Assembly (NCBI RefSeq): GCF_003610455.1
Contig: NZ_RAQK01000001.1
Coordinates: forward strand, 682,001 to 746,000
DNA from: Sulfitobacter guttiformis
GTDB taxonomy: Bacteria; Pseudomonadota; Alphaproteobacteria; Rhodobacterales; Rhodobacteraceae
DNA: 64,000 bases
Direction of reading: 5' to 3'
Of this stretch, positions 38,774 to 46,563 are shown piece by piece; the first letter of the stretch is position 1; the number at the start of each line of letters is the position of its first letter. Below the pieces are notes generated by a model. The model was not told where the DNA came from. It saw only the letters and a program-made list of their open reading frames with translations, and did not search any database. The translations under genes were made by a program, and so were the position numbers.

Positions 38774-40513
38774 TCAGCCGGGAGTATTGTTCAAAGCCGC
38801 CCCTGATCCGACCTCCCTGACTGCCTCAAATTGGGAGAGGAATACTTTGCCTGTCAGATGTGCAAGGAAGTGTCCGCGCTTCAAACGGTCCATTACCGGA
38901 CCTTTGACTTCAGATAAATGGAGTTGAACGTTCATTTCCCCCAACCGCTCATTGATGGCCTCTAACGACTCCAGCGCACTCAGATCGATTTCATTAATTG
39001 CGGAACATTGGAGGATAACGTGACGGATATTTTTATCTCCGGCGACACGGTTGTGAATCTTGTCCTCAAGATAGCGGGCATTTGCAAAGTAGAGGCTCTC
39101 GTCGATCCGAAGGGTAACAATGCTCGGGTCTGTGATCACATCGTGACGCAAGATATTGCGGAAATGCTCCGTTCCAGGAACCTGACCGACTTCGGCAATA
39201 TGCGGCTTTGACGATTTATAAAGATGCAGCAGCACAGACAGAGCCACCCCGGTTGAGACCCCCACCTCGACGCCCAGTGCAAGGGTGACCAGAATAGTAG
39301 CCAGAACAGCCAAAAAATCGGCCTTGGAATAAGTCCAGCTGCGCTTCAGGATCGAGAAATCAACGAGGCTGAGCACCGCGACGATGATCGTTGCAGCCAA
39401 TGTCGCTATGGGCAGGAAGAATATCAGCGGAGTGAGCGCGAGGGCCGCGATTGCCAATCCTATTGCGGTAAACGCGCCCGCTGCGGGTGTGTCGGCGCCT
39501 GCGTCAAAGTTGACGACCGACCGCGAGAAGCCGCCCGTCACCGGAAAACCACCAGTCAACGACGCGCCGATGTTGGCAGCGCCAAGGCCGATCAACTCCT
39601 GATCCGGATCGATCCGTTGGCGTTTTTTGGCGGCAAGGGTTTGCGCCACCGAAATGGATTCCACAAAGCCAATGATCGAAATAAGAAAGGCAGGTAAAAG
39701 AAGTTGCCCTAAAAGATCAGGCGAAAACGAAGGGAGTGTCAGCGGTGGCAAGCTTTGCGGTACTACGCCCACGATTTTGACGCCCTTATCGGCCAGATCC
39801 AGCCCCCAAACAAAAAGAGTAGTCGCGACGACAACAAACACAGGGCCGGTTTTTACCAGAACGTCTGTTGCGGAAGACGGAACACCAAAACTTTGAAGCA
39901 AAGGTTTTAAGCCCTTGCGCACCCAAAACAAAAAAACAGTGGCGAGAATGCCGATACTGGCGGTGATCCAGTTGATCTCGGACAGATGCGCCACGAGCGA
40001 GATGATCAGCTCAAAAAGGTTATGCCCCTGCGCATTGATGCCGAGGATATGTTTCAGCTGGCTGGCAGCGATAATGATGCCCGATGCCGTGATGAACCCT
40101 GCGATGACCGGATGCGACAGAAAGTTCGCGATAAAACCTAATCGAAACAGCCCCATGACCAAGAGTATGACGCCGGATAATCCGGCCAGCGACAAGGCTG
40201 CAACCGCGTATCCCATGGTGCCTTGCTCAACGATATTACTCAGCGCCGCGGCAGTCATCAAGGATACGACCGCCACAGGACCAACAGCCAGTGCGCGGCT
40301 GGTCCCGAAAACAGCGTAGAGCATGATCGGCACAATGGAAGCATAAAGCCCGGCCTCCGGCGGCAGCCCAGCGAGAAGCGCATAGGCCAGAGATTGCGGT
40401 ATCAGCATAACCGTCACAATTAACGCGGCAACTAAATCATTGGACAATGCGGTGCTGGTGTACCCGCGCCCCCATTTCAGAATAGGCAGATAACGCGCTA
40501 GTTCGGGATCCAT
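38774..40513 (-). CDS. SulP-family inorganic anion transporter with C-terminal STAS domain
   Basis: This 579-aa protein has about 11-12 membrane spans to residue 400 and a STAS domain in the last 130 residues. Family signatures include LIPQSLAYALLAGLPPEAGL and TGGFPVTGGFSRSVVNFDAG. SulP carriers move sulfate, bicarbonate or other anions. I chose the ATG at 40513 (MDPELARYLP). The gene follows the Blh-SQR fusion by 56 bp on the same strand, so it may import or export the sulfur oxyanions made by the persulfide pathway, which is inference. Confidence 0.92.
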   Translation of the reverse strand: MDPELARYLPILKWGRGYTSTALSNDLVAALIVTVMLIPQSLAYALLAGLPPEAGLYASIVPIMLYAVFGTSRALAVGPVAVVSLMTAAALSNIVEQGTMGYAVAALSLAGLSGVILLVMGLFRLGFIANFLSHPVIAGFITASGIIIAASQLKHILGINAQGHNLFELIISLVAHLSEINWITASIGILATVFLFWVRKGLKPLLQSFGVPSSATDVLVKTGPVFVVVATTLFVWGLDLADKGVKIVGVVPQSLPPLTLPSFSPDLLGQLLLPAFLISIIGFVESISVAQTLAAKKRQRIDPDQELIGLGAANIGASLTGGFPVTGGFSRSVVNFDAGADTPAAGAFTAIGLAIAALALTPLIFFLPIATLAATIIVAVLSLVDFSILKRSWTYSKADFLAVLATILVTLALGVEVGVSTGVALSVLLHLYKSSKPHIAEVGQVPGTEHFRNILRHDVITDPSIVTLRIDESLYFANARYLEDKIHNRVAGDKNIRHVILQCSAINEIDLSALESLEAINERLGEMNVQLHLSEVKGPVMDRLKRGHFLAHLTGKVFLSQFEAVREVGSGAALNNTPG

Positions 40514-40569
40514 ATTACTCTCGGCTCTGTGAAACTCCTGTGCGCTCAACACACAGGATCAATTCCGTT

Positions 40570-42243
40570 CTATTCGACCGCGATTTTTTCTGGTTTCGCC
40601 AACCATTCTCGTCCTTTGAGCATGCCTTTCCAATAAACAGGTGGCAGGATCTTTTCCTTCAGGAACCACGCCGCGCGGGTCGCCTTCGTGCCGTCGATGA
40701 CCACCTTGGGAAAGCTTGGCAATAACACCCCGCCATAGCCGAATTCGGCCAAGACAATCTTGCCACGCTCCACAGTTAACGGGCATGATCCATAGCCGTT
40801 ATATTGCGCCACAGGGTTTCCTCCACGCATGTCGGCTATGATATTCTCCGCGACAACAGGCGCTTGAATACGTGCCGCTGCCATCGTCTTGGCATTTGGA
40901 GCGTTCATTACATCTCCCAGTGACCAGATGTTATCATAGGTTTTGTGACGCAAAGTGGCCTGATCCACATCAATCCATCCTGCGGCATCCGCAAGGGCGG
41001 ACACACGAATAAAATCTGGTGCGGTTTGGGGTGGACAGACATGCATCATGTCAAATTCCATCTCTACGCGCTCCACCGGAGTATCGGGTTTGGAAACATC
41101 AAACCACGCCTTTTGAGCCGCGCCATCGATTGCAATCAGATTGTGAAAGAAGTTTAGGCTAGCGTCATATTTCTTTACGTATTCCATCAACGCCGGGACA
41201 TAATCCTTAACCCCGAAGAGCACCCCACCTGCAGTGTTAAACTCGATATCTATGTTATCGAGAACGCCGCGCCTGTGCCACGCATCACCTGACAGATACA
41301 TCGCCTTTTGTGGTGCTCCTGCGCATTTTATCGGCATAGGGGGCTGCGTAAAGATCGCACGCCCTTGCTTCATTCTCTCTACAAGCTGCCATGTATAGGG
41401 CGCCAGATCATAGCGGTAATTGGACGTGACCCCATTTTGGCCAAGCGTTTCAACCAACCCCTCCACACTGTCCCAGTCAAGCTTGATACCCGGACACACA
41501 ATCAGGCGGCCATATTTTACGACACGGCACCCCTCAAGAATGATGGCATTATTCTCGGGCTCGAACGCTGCAACCGCTGCCTTGATCCAATGAACATCTT
41601 TCGGGATCAGCGACCCCATCGTACGCGATGTTTCCTCGGCGGCAAATATACCGCCGCCCACCATTGTCCAGCCGGGCTGATAGTAATGAATATCCGCTGG
41701 ATCAATAATCGCAATTTCAAGGCCGGGTTTGCGCGACTTTAGACTGGCCGCAGCGGCGATCCCGCCTGCCCCTGCGCCGACAATAACAACCTCATAGCTG
41801 GCGCCGCCCGTATCGGTCGGGGTCATGCCGCCATTGACGATCCGGCGGACAATACCGCCCATATCATATCCGGCGGCCTTGGTCGCAGAGAGTATATCCG
41901 CGAGGCTCCGCTTTCCCGATTGCTCCAACGACCAGAGCGTGGCCGAGCGGGTGCCCGTGCGGCAATAAGCAAGAACAGGACCAGGCAATTTGGCTAATGC
42001 GGCATCAAATACTGCTATATCGGCATCCGCTAATTTACCTGAAACAATCGGCACATAGAGTGCGTCAATGCCGAGCTTTCCGGCTGCCTTCTCTATTTGT
42101 GCAAAGGTCGGCTGATCCGGTCCTTCACCGTCAGGCCGGTTGCAGACGATTGCGCGAAAACCTGCATCTTTGATGGCTTGCATATCGGCCGGCATGATCT
42201 GGTCGCTGACGGACAATTCACCGGTAAGCTGTTTCATTCGCAT
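40570..42243 (-). CDS. fusion of a Blh/DUF442 phosphatase-like domain and sulfide:quinone oxidoreductase
   Basis: This 557-aa protein begins with a TIGR01244/DUF442 domain (about residues 1-115) carrying a phosphatase-like loop AYCRTGTRS. It is followed by a flavin oxidoreductase with the FAD motif VVIVGAGAGGIAAAASL. The oxidoreductase resembles human-type (type II) sulfide:quinone oxidoreductase: IHYYQPGWTMVGGGIF, then CPGIKLDWDSVEGL, PIKCAGAPQKAMYLSGD and cysteine-containing MMHVCPPQTAPDF. It should oxidise sulfide to a persulfide and pass electrons to ubiquinone. I chose the ATG at 42243, preceded by AGGAAG. Confidence 0.9.
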   Translation of the reverse strand: MRMKQLTGELSVSDQIMPADMQAIKDAGFRAIVCNRPDGEGPDQPTFAQIEKAAGKLGIDALYVPIVSGKLADADIAVFDAALAKLPGPVLAYCRTGTRSATLWSLEQSGKRSLADILSATKAAGYDMGGIVRRIVNGGMTPTDTGGASYEVVIVGAGAGGIAAAASLKSRKPGLEIAIIDPADIHYYQPGWTMVGGGIFAAEETSRTMGSLIPKDVHWIKAAVAAFEPENNAIILEGCRVVKYGRLIVCPGIKLDWDSVEGLVETLGQNGVTSNYRYDLAPYTWQLVERMKQGRAIFTQPPMPIKCAGAPQKAMYLSGDAWHRRGVLDNIDIEFNTAGGVLFGVKDYVPALMEYVKKYDASLNFFHNLIAIDGAAQKAWFDVSKPDTPVERVEMEFDMMHVCPPQTAPDFIRVSALADAAGWIDVDQATLRHKTYDNIWSLGDVMNAPNAKTMAAARIQAPVVAENIIADMRGGNPVAQYNGYGSCPLTVERGKIVLAEFGYGGVLLPSFPKVVIDGTKATRAAWFLKEKILPPVYWKGMLKGREWLAKPEKIAVE

Positions 42244-42260
42244 GATACGTTTCTTCCTGT

Positions 42261-43142
42261 TCAAAATCCATTGATCGGCGTTTTCAGCATGGGCCTGCCG
42301 TCTTTATCGGTTGGCATGTGTCCGGCCCGCATATTCACCTGTAGCGATGGAATGATGAGTTTCGGAACACTAAGTTGGGCATCACGTTCGGTTCGGAATT
42401 TAATGAAATCTTCGCGGGTTTTGCCGCCGCCAACATGAATATTGTCGGATTTTTGGGCTGCTACCGTGGTTTCCCACTGGATCGCACGGCCGTTGGGGCC
42501 ATAATCGTGGCACATGAAAAGGCGCATCTCGTCGGGCAGTGACAGAACCTTCATGATGCTGTCAAAAAGCTCGCCTGCATCACCACCGGGGAAGTCCGCG
42601 CGCGCTGACCCGCCATCCGGCATAAACAGGGTATCACCCGCAAACGCAGCATTTCCGACAACGTGTACCATGCACGCCGGTGTGTGGCCGGGCGTGTACA
42701 TGGCGAAGGCCTGCATACCGCCGATCATATAGGTATCGCCGTCTTTGAACAATGCGTCGAACTGGGACCCGTCGCGCTGGAATTCGGTCCCTTCGTTGAA
42801 CACTTTGCCGAAGGTTTCCTGAACCACCATGATTTTTTCGCCGACACCGATTTTGCCGCCCAGCTTGTCCTGAATATAGGGCGCTGCACTGAGGTGATCG
42901 GCGTGAACGTGGGTTTCGATGATCCAGTCAACGACCAGTCCACGCTCCTGGATTTCCGCAATCAATTTATCTGCTGCGACGTAGGTGATCCGTCCTGCGG
43001 CGTAATCAATGTCCATGACGCTATCGATCACAGCACAGTGGTCGCTGTCTGGGTCCTTCACGATATAGGTAATCGTGTTTGTTGCCTCGTCGAAGTGGGC
43101 TGAAACGTCCGCTTTTACCGACATGTCTACCGGATAAGTCAT
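42261..43142 (-). CDS. persulfide dioxygenase / ETHE1-like MBL-fold hydrolase
   Basis: This 293-aa metallo-beta-lactamase-fold protein has the metal motif IIETHVHADHLSAAPYI (H-x-H-x-D-H), TPGHTPACMVHVV and FAGDTLFMPDGGSARADFPG, followed by FMCHDYGPNGR. This pattern fits persulfide dioxygenases, which oxidise glutathione persulfide to sulfite. I chose the ATG at 43142, preceded by AAGGAG, over a longer frame that overlaps the YeeE gene. It is placed between the transporter genes and the SQR fusion, so it should consume the persulfide made by SQR. Confidence 0.92.
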   Translation of the reverse strand: MTYPVDMSVKADVSAHFDEATNTITYIVKDPDSDHCAVIDSVMDIDYAAGRITYVAADKLIAEIQERGLVVDWIIETHVHADHLSAAPYIQDKLGGKIGVGEKIMVVQETFGKVFNEGTEFQRDGSQFDALFKDGDTYMIGGMQAFAMYTPGHTPACMVHVVGNAAFAGDTLFMPDGGSARADFPGGDAGELFDSIMKVLSLPDEMRLFMCHDYGPNGRAIQWETTVAAQKSDNIHVGGGKTREDFIKFRTERDAQLSVPKLIIPSLQVNMRAGHMPTDKDGRPMLKTPINGF

Positions 43143-43159
43143 TTGATTTCTCCTTCGGA

Positions 43160-43597
43160 TTAAGCTTGGGCAGGTGCCCGATCTGAAATCATCGCCTGCA
43201 TTTTTTTTGCCGCAAAAATCCCTGCAACCAATGCCGCAACAAAGATGAAAACTTCTGTGCGTCCCGTACCCAGCGCGGGCAGCGCGCCACCAGGGCAGAA
43301 CCCCGCAATACCCCAACCGATGCCGAAAACCGCCGACCCACCGATCAACGATAGATCAAGATCACGGCGTGTAGGCACCTCAAAACTGCTCTGCAAAAGG
43401 GGTGATGGACGTTTGAGAACAATGCGGTAACCAATGAAGGTGACCAGCAAGGCACCCCCCATCACAAACGCAAGGCTTGGATCCCACATGCCCGCAATGT
43501 CGAAGAAATTGATGACCTTTGCGGGATTTGCCATGCCCGAAATAGAAATACCGGTGCCAAAAATAAGGCCGATGAAATACGAGAGGATGATACGCAT
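43160..43597 (-). CDS. YeeE/YedE-family membrane protein, half-transporter (DUF6691-like)
   Basis: This 145-aa protein has four hydrophobic spans. It contains GTGISISGMANPAKVINFFD, VMGGALLVTFIGY and a cysteine-containing motif GWGIAGFCPGGALPALGTGR. Such halves pair with a second YeeE/YedE protein (here the gene upstream) to carry thiosulfate or other sulfur compounds. It is separated from the partner by 3 bp and from the dioxygenase by 17 bp. Confidence 0.88.
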   Translation of the reverse strand: MRIILSYFIGLIFGTGISISGMANPAKVINFFDIAGMWDPSLAFVMGGALLVTFIGYRIVLKRPSPLLQSSFEVPTRRDLDLSLIGGSAVFGIGWGIAGFCPGGALPALGTGRTEVFIFVAALVAGIFAAKKMQAMISDRAPAQA

Positions 43598-43600
43598 CTG

Positions 43601-44035
43601 TCAGGCTCCCAAAACGTGGCGGATCACATAAACCGTGATCGCAGTAGTAACCATGAAAGTGAGGGTTGCGACGATCGAGCGTGGCGACAGGCGCGCCATC
43701 CCGCAAACACCGTGACCCGATGTACAGCCCGAACCAAATGTAACACCTATCCCCACAATAAAACCGCCAACCACAAGCATTGTCGCAGAAGTCGGCACCT
43801 GCACCGCAGGCATTTGCCCTGTCAGCAACGCCACTAAAGGCGGCCCCGAAATCATGCCCGCCAGCACCGCGGCACGCCATGACCAGTCCGGCAGATTTAC
43901 GGGGTGGAACACGCCAGCAAGAATTCCTGTCGCTCCCATGACACGGCCCATCGTCGCCATCAAAAGTACGGCTGCAAGGCCGATCAGGGCCCCGCCAACA
44001 AGCGACTGAACCGGTGTGAAAACCGTCTCTATCAT
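43601..44035 (-). CDS. YeeE/YedE-family membrane protein, half-transporter
   Basis: This 144-aa membrane protein has several spans and the motif GVTFGSGCTSGHGVCGMARL, with two cysteines typical of the sulfur-carrying YeeE family. I chose the ATG at 44035, which overlaps the stop of the DUF2892 gene in TGATG. It forms a pair with the next gene; two-part YeeE proteins occur with BigR/Blh/SQR/ETHE1 clusters in other proteobacteria. Confidence 0.9.
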   Translation of the reverse strand: MIETVFTPVQSLVGGALIGLAAVLLMATMGRVMGATGILAGVFHPVNLPDWSWRAAVLAGMISGPPLVALLTGQMPAVQVPTSATMLVVGGFIVGIGVTFGSGCTSGHGVCGMARLSPRSIVATLTFMVTTAITVYVIRHVLGA

Positions 44036-44247
44036 CAAACTTTGCACGTTCTTATGCCAAAGATGCGGTACAGCGGGCAGAACTTCATGGCTGAAGTGCC
44101 TATCATGATCAGACCAGCGATGACCGAGACAATCGTAGCTGCCACAGATTCAAACAATGCAAGCCCGCTCATGAACGGTAGGGCCAGCAGGACGATGCCT
44201 AGGACCAGGCGAAATGCGCGATCAACAGTGCCAAGGTTCGTAATCAT
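44035..44247 (-). CDS. DUF2892 (YgaP-like) small membrane protein
   Basis: This 70-aa protein starts MITNLGTVDRAFRLVLGIVL and has two membrane spans (about 12-30 and 33-53). It ends in CPLYRIFGIRTCKV with two cysteines. The same domain forms the membrane anchor of YgaP rhodaneses. AAGGAG lies 10 bases upstream of the ATG. It leads the sulfur operon and follows an NsrR-type site. Confidence 0.88.
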   Translation of the reverse strand: MITNLGTVDRAFRLVLGIVLLALPFMSGLALFESVAATIVSVIAGLIMIGTSAMKFCPLYRIFGIRTCKV

Positions 44248-44263
44248 TTTGCGTCTCCTTCTA

Positions 44264-44286
44264 AAGATACATTCACGATAGCTCTT
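44264..44286 (-). promoter_or_regulatory. NsrR-type operator upstream of the sulfur operon
   Basis: The 23-bp site starts with the half-site AAGATACATTC and ends with CTCTT, matching the published pattern of two inverted AAGATGYATTT half-sites at about 17 of 23 positions by eye. The same half-site in nearly identical form (AAGGTACATTC) lies upstream of the nsrR-like gene itself. It lies 17 bp upstream of the DUF2892 start. Confidence 0.55.
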
Positions 44287-44300
44287 TGGCAGGCAGTATC

Positions 44301-44319
44301 TTGGTGACTTTGTCACCAA
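44301..44319. promoter_or_regulatory. perfect palindrome TTGGTGAC-TTT-GTCACCAA, candidate Crp/Fnr-family operator
   Basis: The 8-bp arms are perfectly inverted around a 3-bp centre. The site lies between the crp/fnr-like gene and the DUF2892 start, next to the NsrR-type site. The GTGA...TCAC core is Crp/Fnr-like, but the 5-bp inner spacing differs from the standard 6 bp. A terminator hairpin for the upstream regulator gene is the alternative; there is no T run. Confidence 0.5.
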
Positions 44320-44333
44320 ACATCCAAAATTTC

Positions 44334-45005
44334 TTATGCGTGATGGTCTGCGAGCTGTTCGAGCTGCACACGATCAAGCAGGCTAACACTTCCGCGTGCT
44401 TGCTCGATCCATCCGCGGCGTTGAAATTCCTGAAGTTGCCGCGATATCACCTCGCGGGCTGTTCCAAGTTCGACCGAGAGTTTCTGGTGCGTCGTGATCA
44501 CCTTGTCCATATTGTTCGACAGCTTGATCAACCTGTCCGCAAGACGCACATCAAGGCGCTGGAAGGCGACTTCGTCGATTATCAAAAACAGGTCCGTGAT
44601 CCTTTTTGAAAACGCTGCAAAAACAAAATCCCGAAAGGGCTTGGATTGGGCGACCAGATCATCAAAAACATCGCGTGGGATGGCAGCGGCCTCGACGGCT
44701 GTTTCAGTAACGCCTTCGGCGGAATAATCCTCATACGCAAGCAAACAGGCCGTCGTGAGCACACAGCTTTGGCCAGCCTCGATCCGGTAAAGGACTATCT
44801 CGTGGCCCGTCTCTGACACCTGTTGAACGCGTACGGTGCCGTCCAGAAGAAACAACATGTTTTCGGGGGAGTTGCCCGGTCCAAAGATCGTTGTGTTTTC
44901 CGGAACCTTCACGATTTCGCTTCGCGTCAACAGAAGGTTCTTTGTCGACTGGTCAAGCCGCGACAATCCCGCAAACCTGTCAAGCCATTGTAAATCATGG
45001 TTCAT
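44334..45005 (-). CDS. Crp/Fnr-family transcriptional regulator
   Basis: This 223-aa regulator has a cyclic-nucleotide-binding-like domain (residues 15-130, with FGPGNSPENMLFLLDGTVRV) and a C-terminal winged helix with recognition helix region TAREVISRQLQEFQRRGWIE. It lacks the N-terminal iron-sulfur cysteines of Fnr but has Cys81 and Cys87 in GQSCVLTTACLLA, a possible thiol switch. Its start overlaps the nsrR-like gene stop by ATGA. It probably controls the adjacent sulfur genes. Confidence 0.92.
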   Translation of the reverse strand: MNHDLQWLDRFAGLSRLDQSTKNLLLTRSEIVKVPENTTIFGPGNSPENMLFLLDGTVRVQQVSETGHEIVLYRIEAGQSCVLTTACLLAYEDYSAEGVTETAVEAAAIPRDVFDDLVAQSKPFRDFVFAAFSKRITDLFLIIDEVAFQRLDVRLADRLIKLSNNMDKVITTHQKLSVELGTAREVISRQLQEFQRRGWIEQARGSVSLLDRVQLEQLADHHA

Positions 45006-45466
45006 TGGCCAGAATTCCCAAATCTTGGCACCTCAAGGGGCGCGATGCGATCCAATAGCCGACCACGGTTTGCAGTAATATCAGCGACTGTGAGATCATC
45101 GAGGACTGCCAGAAATGCAGCTGTGGCTTCGTGCAACTTCCGCGACAAAATACATATACCGATCAGTGGGCAGGTATTTTTTTCGGGGTTGAAACACTCG
45201 ACAAGCTCCAGCGGGCCTTCGGTAATCCGCACCACTTCACCGATGACAATTTCATCCGCTGCACGGGCAAGCCTGAAGCCCCCGTTACGGCCCCGCACTG
45301 TTTCCAGGTACCCGGCCTTGCCCAACTCGTGGACAATCTTCGTGACATGGGGCCGCGACAAATTATGGATTTTCGCCACATCATCAATCCGGACGAGGTC
45401 TGGCGATTTGAGCGCAGCAAGCTGCAAAGAACGCATCGCGTAGTTTGTGTAGCTTGTGAGCTTCAT
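45002..45466 (-). CDS. Rrf2-family regulator, NsrR-like
   Basis: This 154-aa regulator starts MKLTSYTNYAMRSLQLAALK and has a winged helix with LSRPHVTKIVHELGKAGYLE and the wing RGRNGGFRLAR. Three cysteines at 91, 99 and 105 (VECFNPEKNTCPLIGICILS) fit the iron-sulfur ligands of NsrR/IscR. NsrR senses nitric oxide through its cluster. I chose the ATG at 45466, preceded by AAGGATT; a longer frame extends into the operator. It is likely autoregulated. Confidence 0.92.
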   Translation of the reverse strand: MKLTSYTNYAMRSLQLAALKSPDLVRIDDVAKIHNLSRPHVTKIVHELGKAGYLETVRGRNGGFRLARAADEIVIGEVVRITEGPLELVECFNPEKNTCPLIGICILSRKLHEATAAFLAVLDDLTVADITANRGRLLDRIAPLEVPRFGNSGQ

Positions 45467-45485
45467 GGGTGAATCCTTTGCCTTA

Positions 45486-45516
45486 GCAAAAGGTACATTC
45501 AAAATATTTCTTTTGC
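45486..45516 (-). promoter_or_regulatory. NsrR-type operator upstream of the Rrf2 gene
   Basis: A 31-bp imperfect palindrome with perfect outer arms GCAAAAG and CTTTTGC lies 20 bp upstream of the regulator start. Its inner 23 bp (45490-45512) match the inverted AAGATGYATTT pattern at about 18 of 23 positions by eye. It shares AAGRTACATTC with the site at 44264. Confidence 0.6.
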
Positions 45517-46085
45517 AAATGCCGCTGGTTAAGCTGCCAGCGTAAAGCACCTATTTCGGGTCTAGGATAAACGGAAACAAGCCGGGAACCAGCGATGCTG
45601 TCTTGGACGTTAGAACAGGCACTATCACCGGCCCGATATTGTTCACCGTTGGAACGTTACGAACGGGGCAATTTTCTAAACCGTTCCGCAAATTTCACAC
45701 CGATAAGTTCATCCACATGGGCTCGGAATGCCCGAAGGGTCGATTAGGTTTCCGCACGCGGGGTCAGTACTACCTATCTGTCGACCGACCCCTTCTCAGC
45801 CGAGAGCAAAATCGATCAAGGATGTGAACTCCCCCCAGACTACAAAGTCTGTCTTCAGCATTTGCGCCGATCCTAACCGGAAGATTGCCAATGCTTTAAG
45901 ACACGATCCATTCGAACAGGAACGAAACAGCAGGATTGAAACTCATGCGAGCTAGAGGTCAAAGAGCTGGCCCGTCTGTTCCGAAAGGCCGTTGGCAGAT
46001 CGCTTTTTTATCCGCTGTTCAGCTACGGTCGCATAGGAATGATGCTCGACCGCAATCTGAACTCCGCGCTGTTCGCAGGTGACGC
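45517..46085. other. gene-poor region upstream of the cydB remnant
   Basis: About 570 bp with many stops in all frames and no supported gene. A 74-codon plus-strand frame at 45603-45827 has no recognised domain. It may be further decayed sequence of the same former locus as the cydB remnant, but I could not identify it. Confidence 0.4.
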
Positions 46086-46515
46086 GGTACCATTCTAATT
46101 TTGGGATATACCCTTTTAGCGCCAGCATGGATTATGCGGAAAACAGAAGTTTGGTTGCCGCGCCTAATCCGAACTTACGCTTGGGATCCGGACGCAGGCA
46201 CATTTTTTATTATCAGCATCGTTATTGTCCTGATGCGCAGTGCGATAATCGCTAAACCGCGAATATTTTTTGGCTGCCCCATGCAGGCGAGAACGAAATC
46301 CCCTCCCAAGCGGAGGTGAGCATGTTCGTCTTGTGTTTCATCGGCATCGGGTTCAGTTTCTATCCCGATGTTAAGCCAAACGGTCCCCCATCAGAAAAGC
46401 CGCCCCTCCTAACAAACGCCTGTGGTTTCTTCTGGCACAAACACTCGTTCTGGCCTCCATAGTCCTTGACAATAATACTCACGCCCTCTGGTTTCTTAGC
46501 GCATCACCAATCTGA
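46086..46515 (+). pseudogene. decayed remnant of cytochrome bd oxidase subunit II (cydB/cioB-like)
   Basis: Three successive frames look like the C-terminal half of CydB. The first (from 46086) reads ILILGYTLLAPAWIMRKTE, like the conserved helix GYALLGATWLIMKTEG. The second (46322 on) reads MFVLCFIGIGFSFYPDVKPN, like the helix before the Tyr/Phe-Pro motif. The third (46390-46515) reads KAAPPNKRLWFLLAQTLVLA, then a Trp-containing last helix. The family order is kept but frames shift twice, so it cannot be functional. No cydA piece was recognised. Confidence 0.5.
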
Positions 46516-46563
46516 AGAGGAACATCACCCAAATGCCTTTTCGGTCCCTCGATGGTAATTAGC

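Noticed and set aside
42261..43316. Persulfide dioxygenase read from 43316
   Set aside because: The extra 58 residues overlap the YeeE gene out of frame; the ATG at 43142 has a clear AAGGAG.
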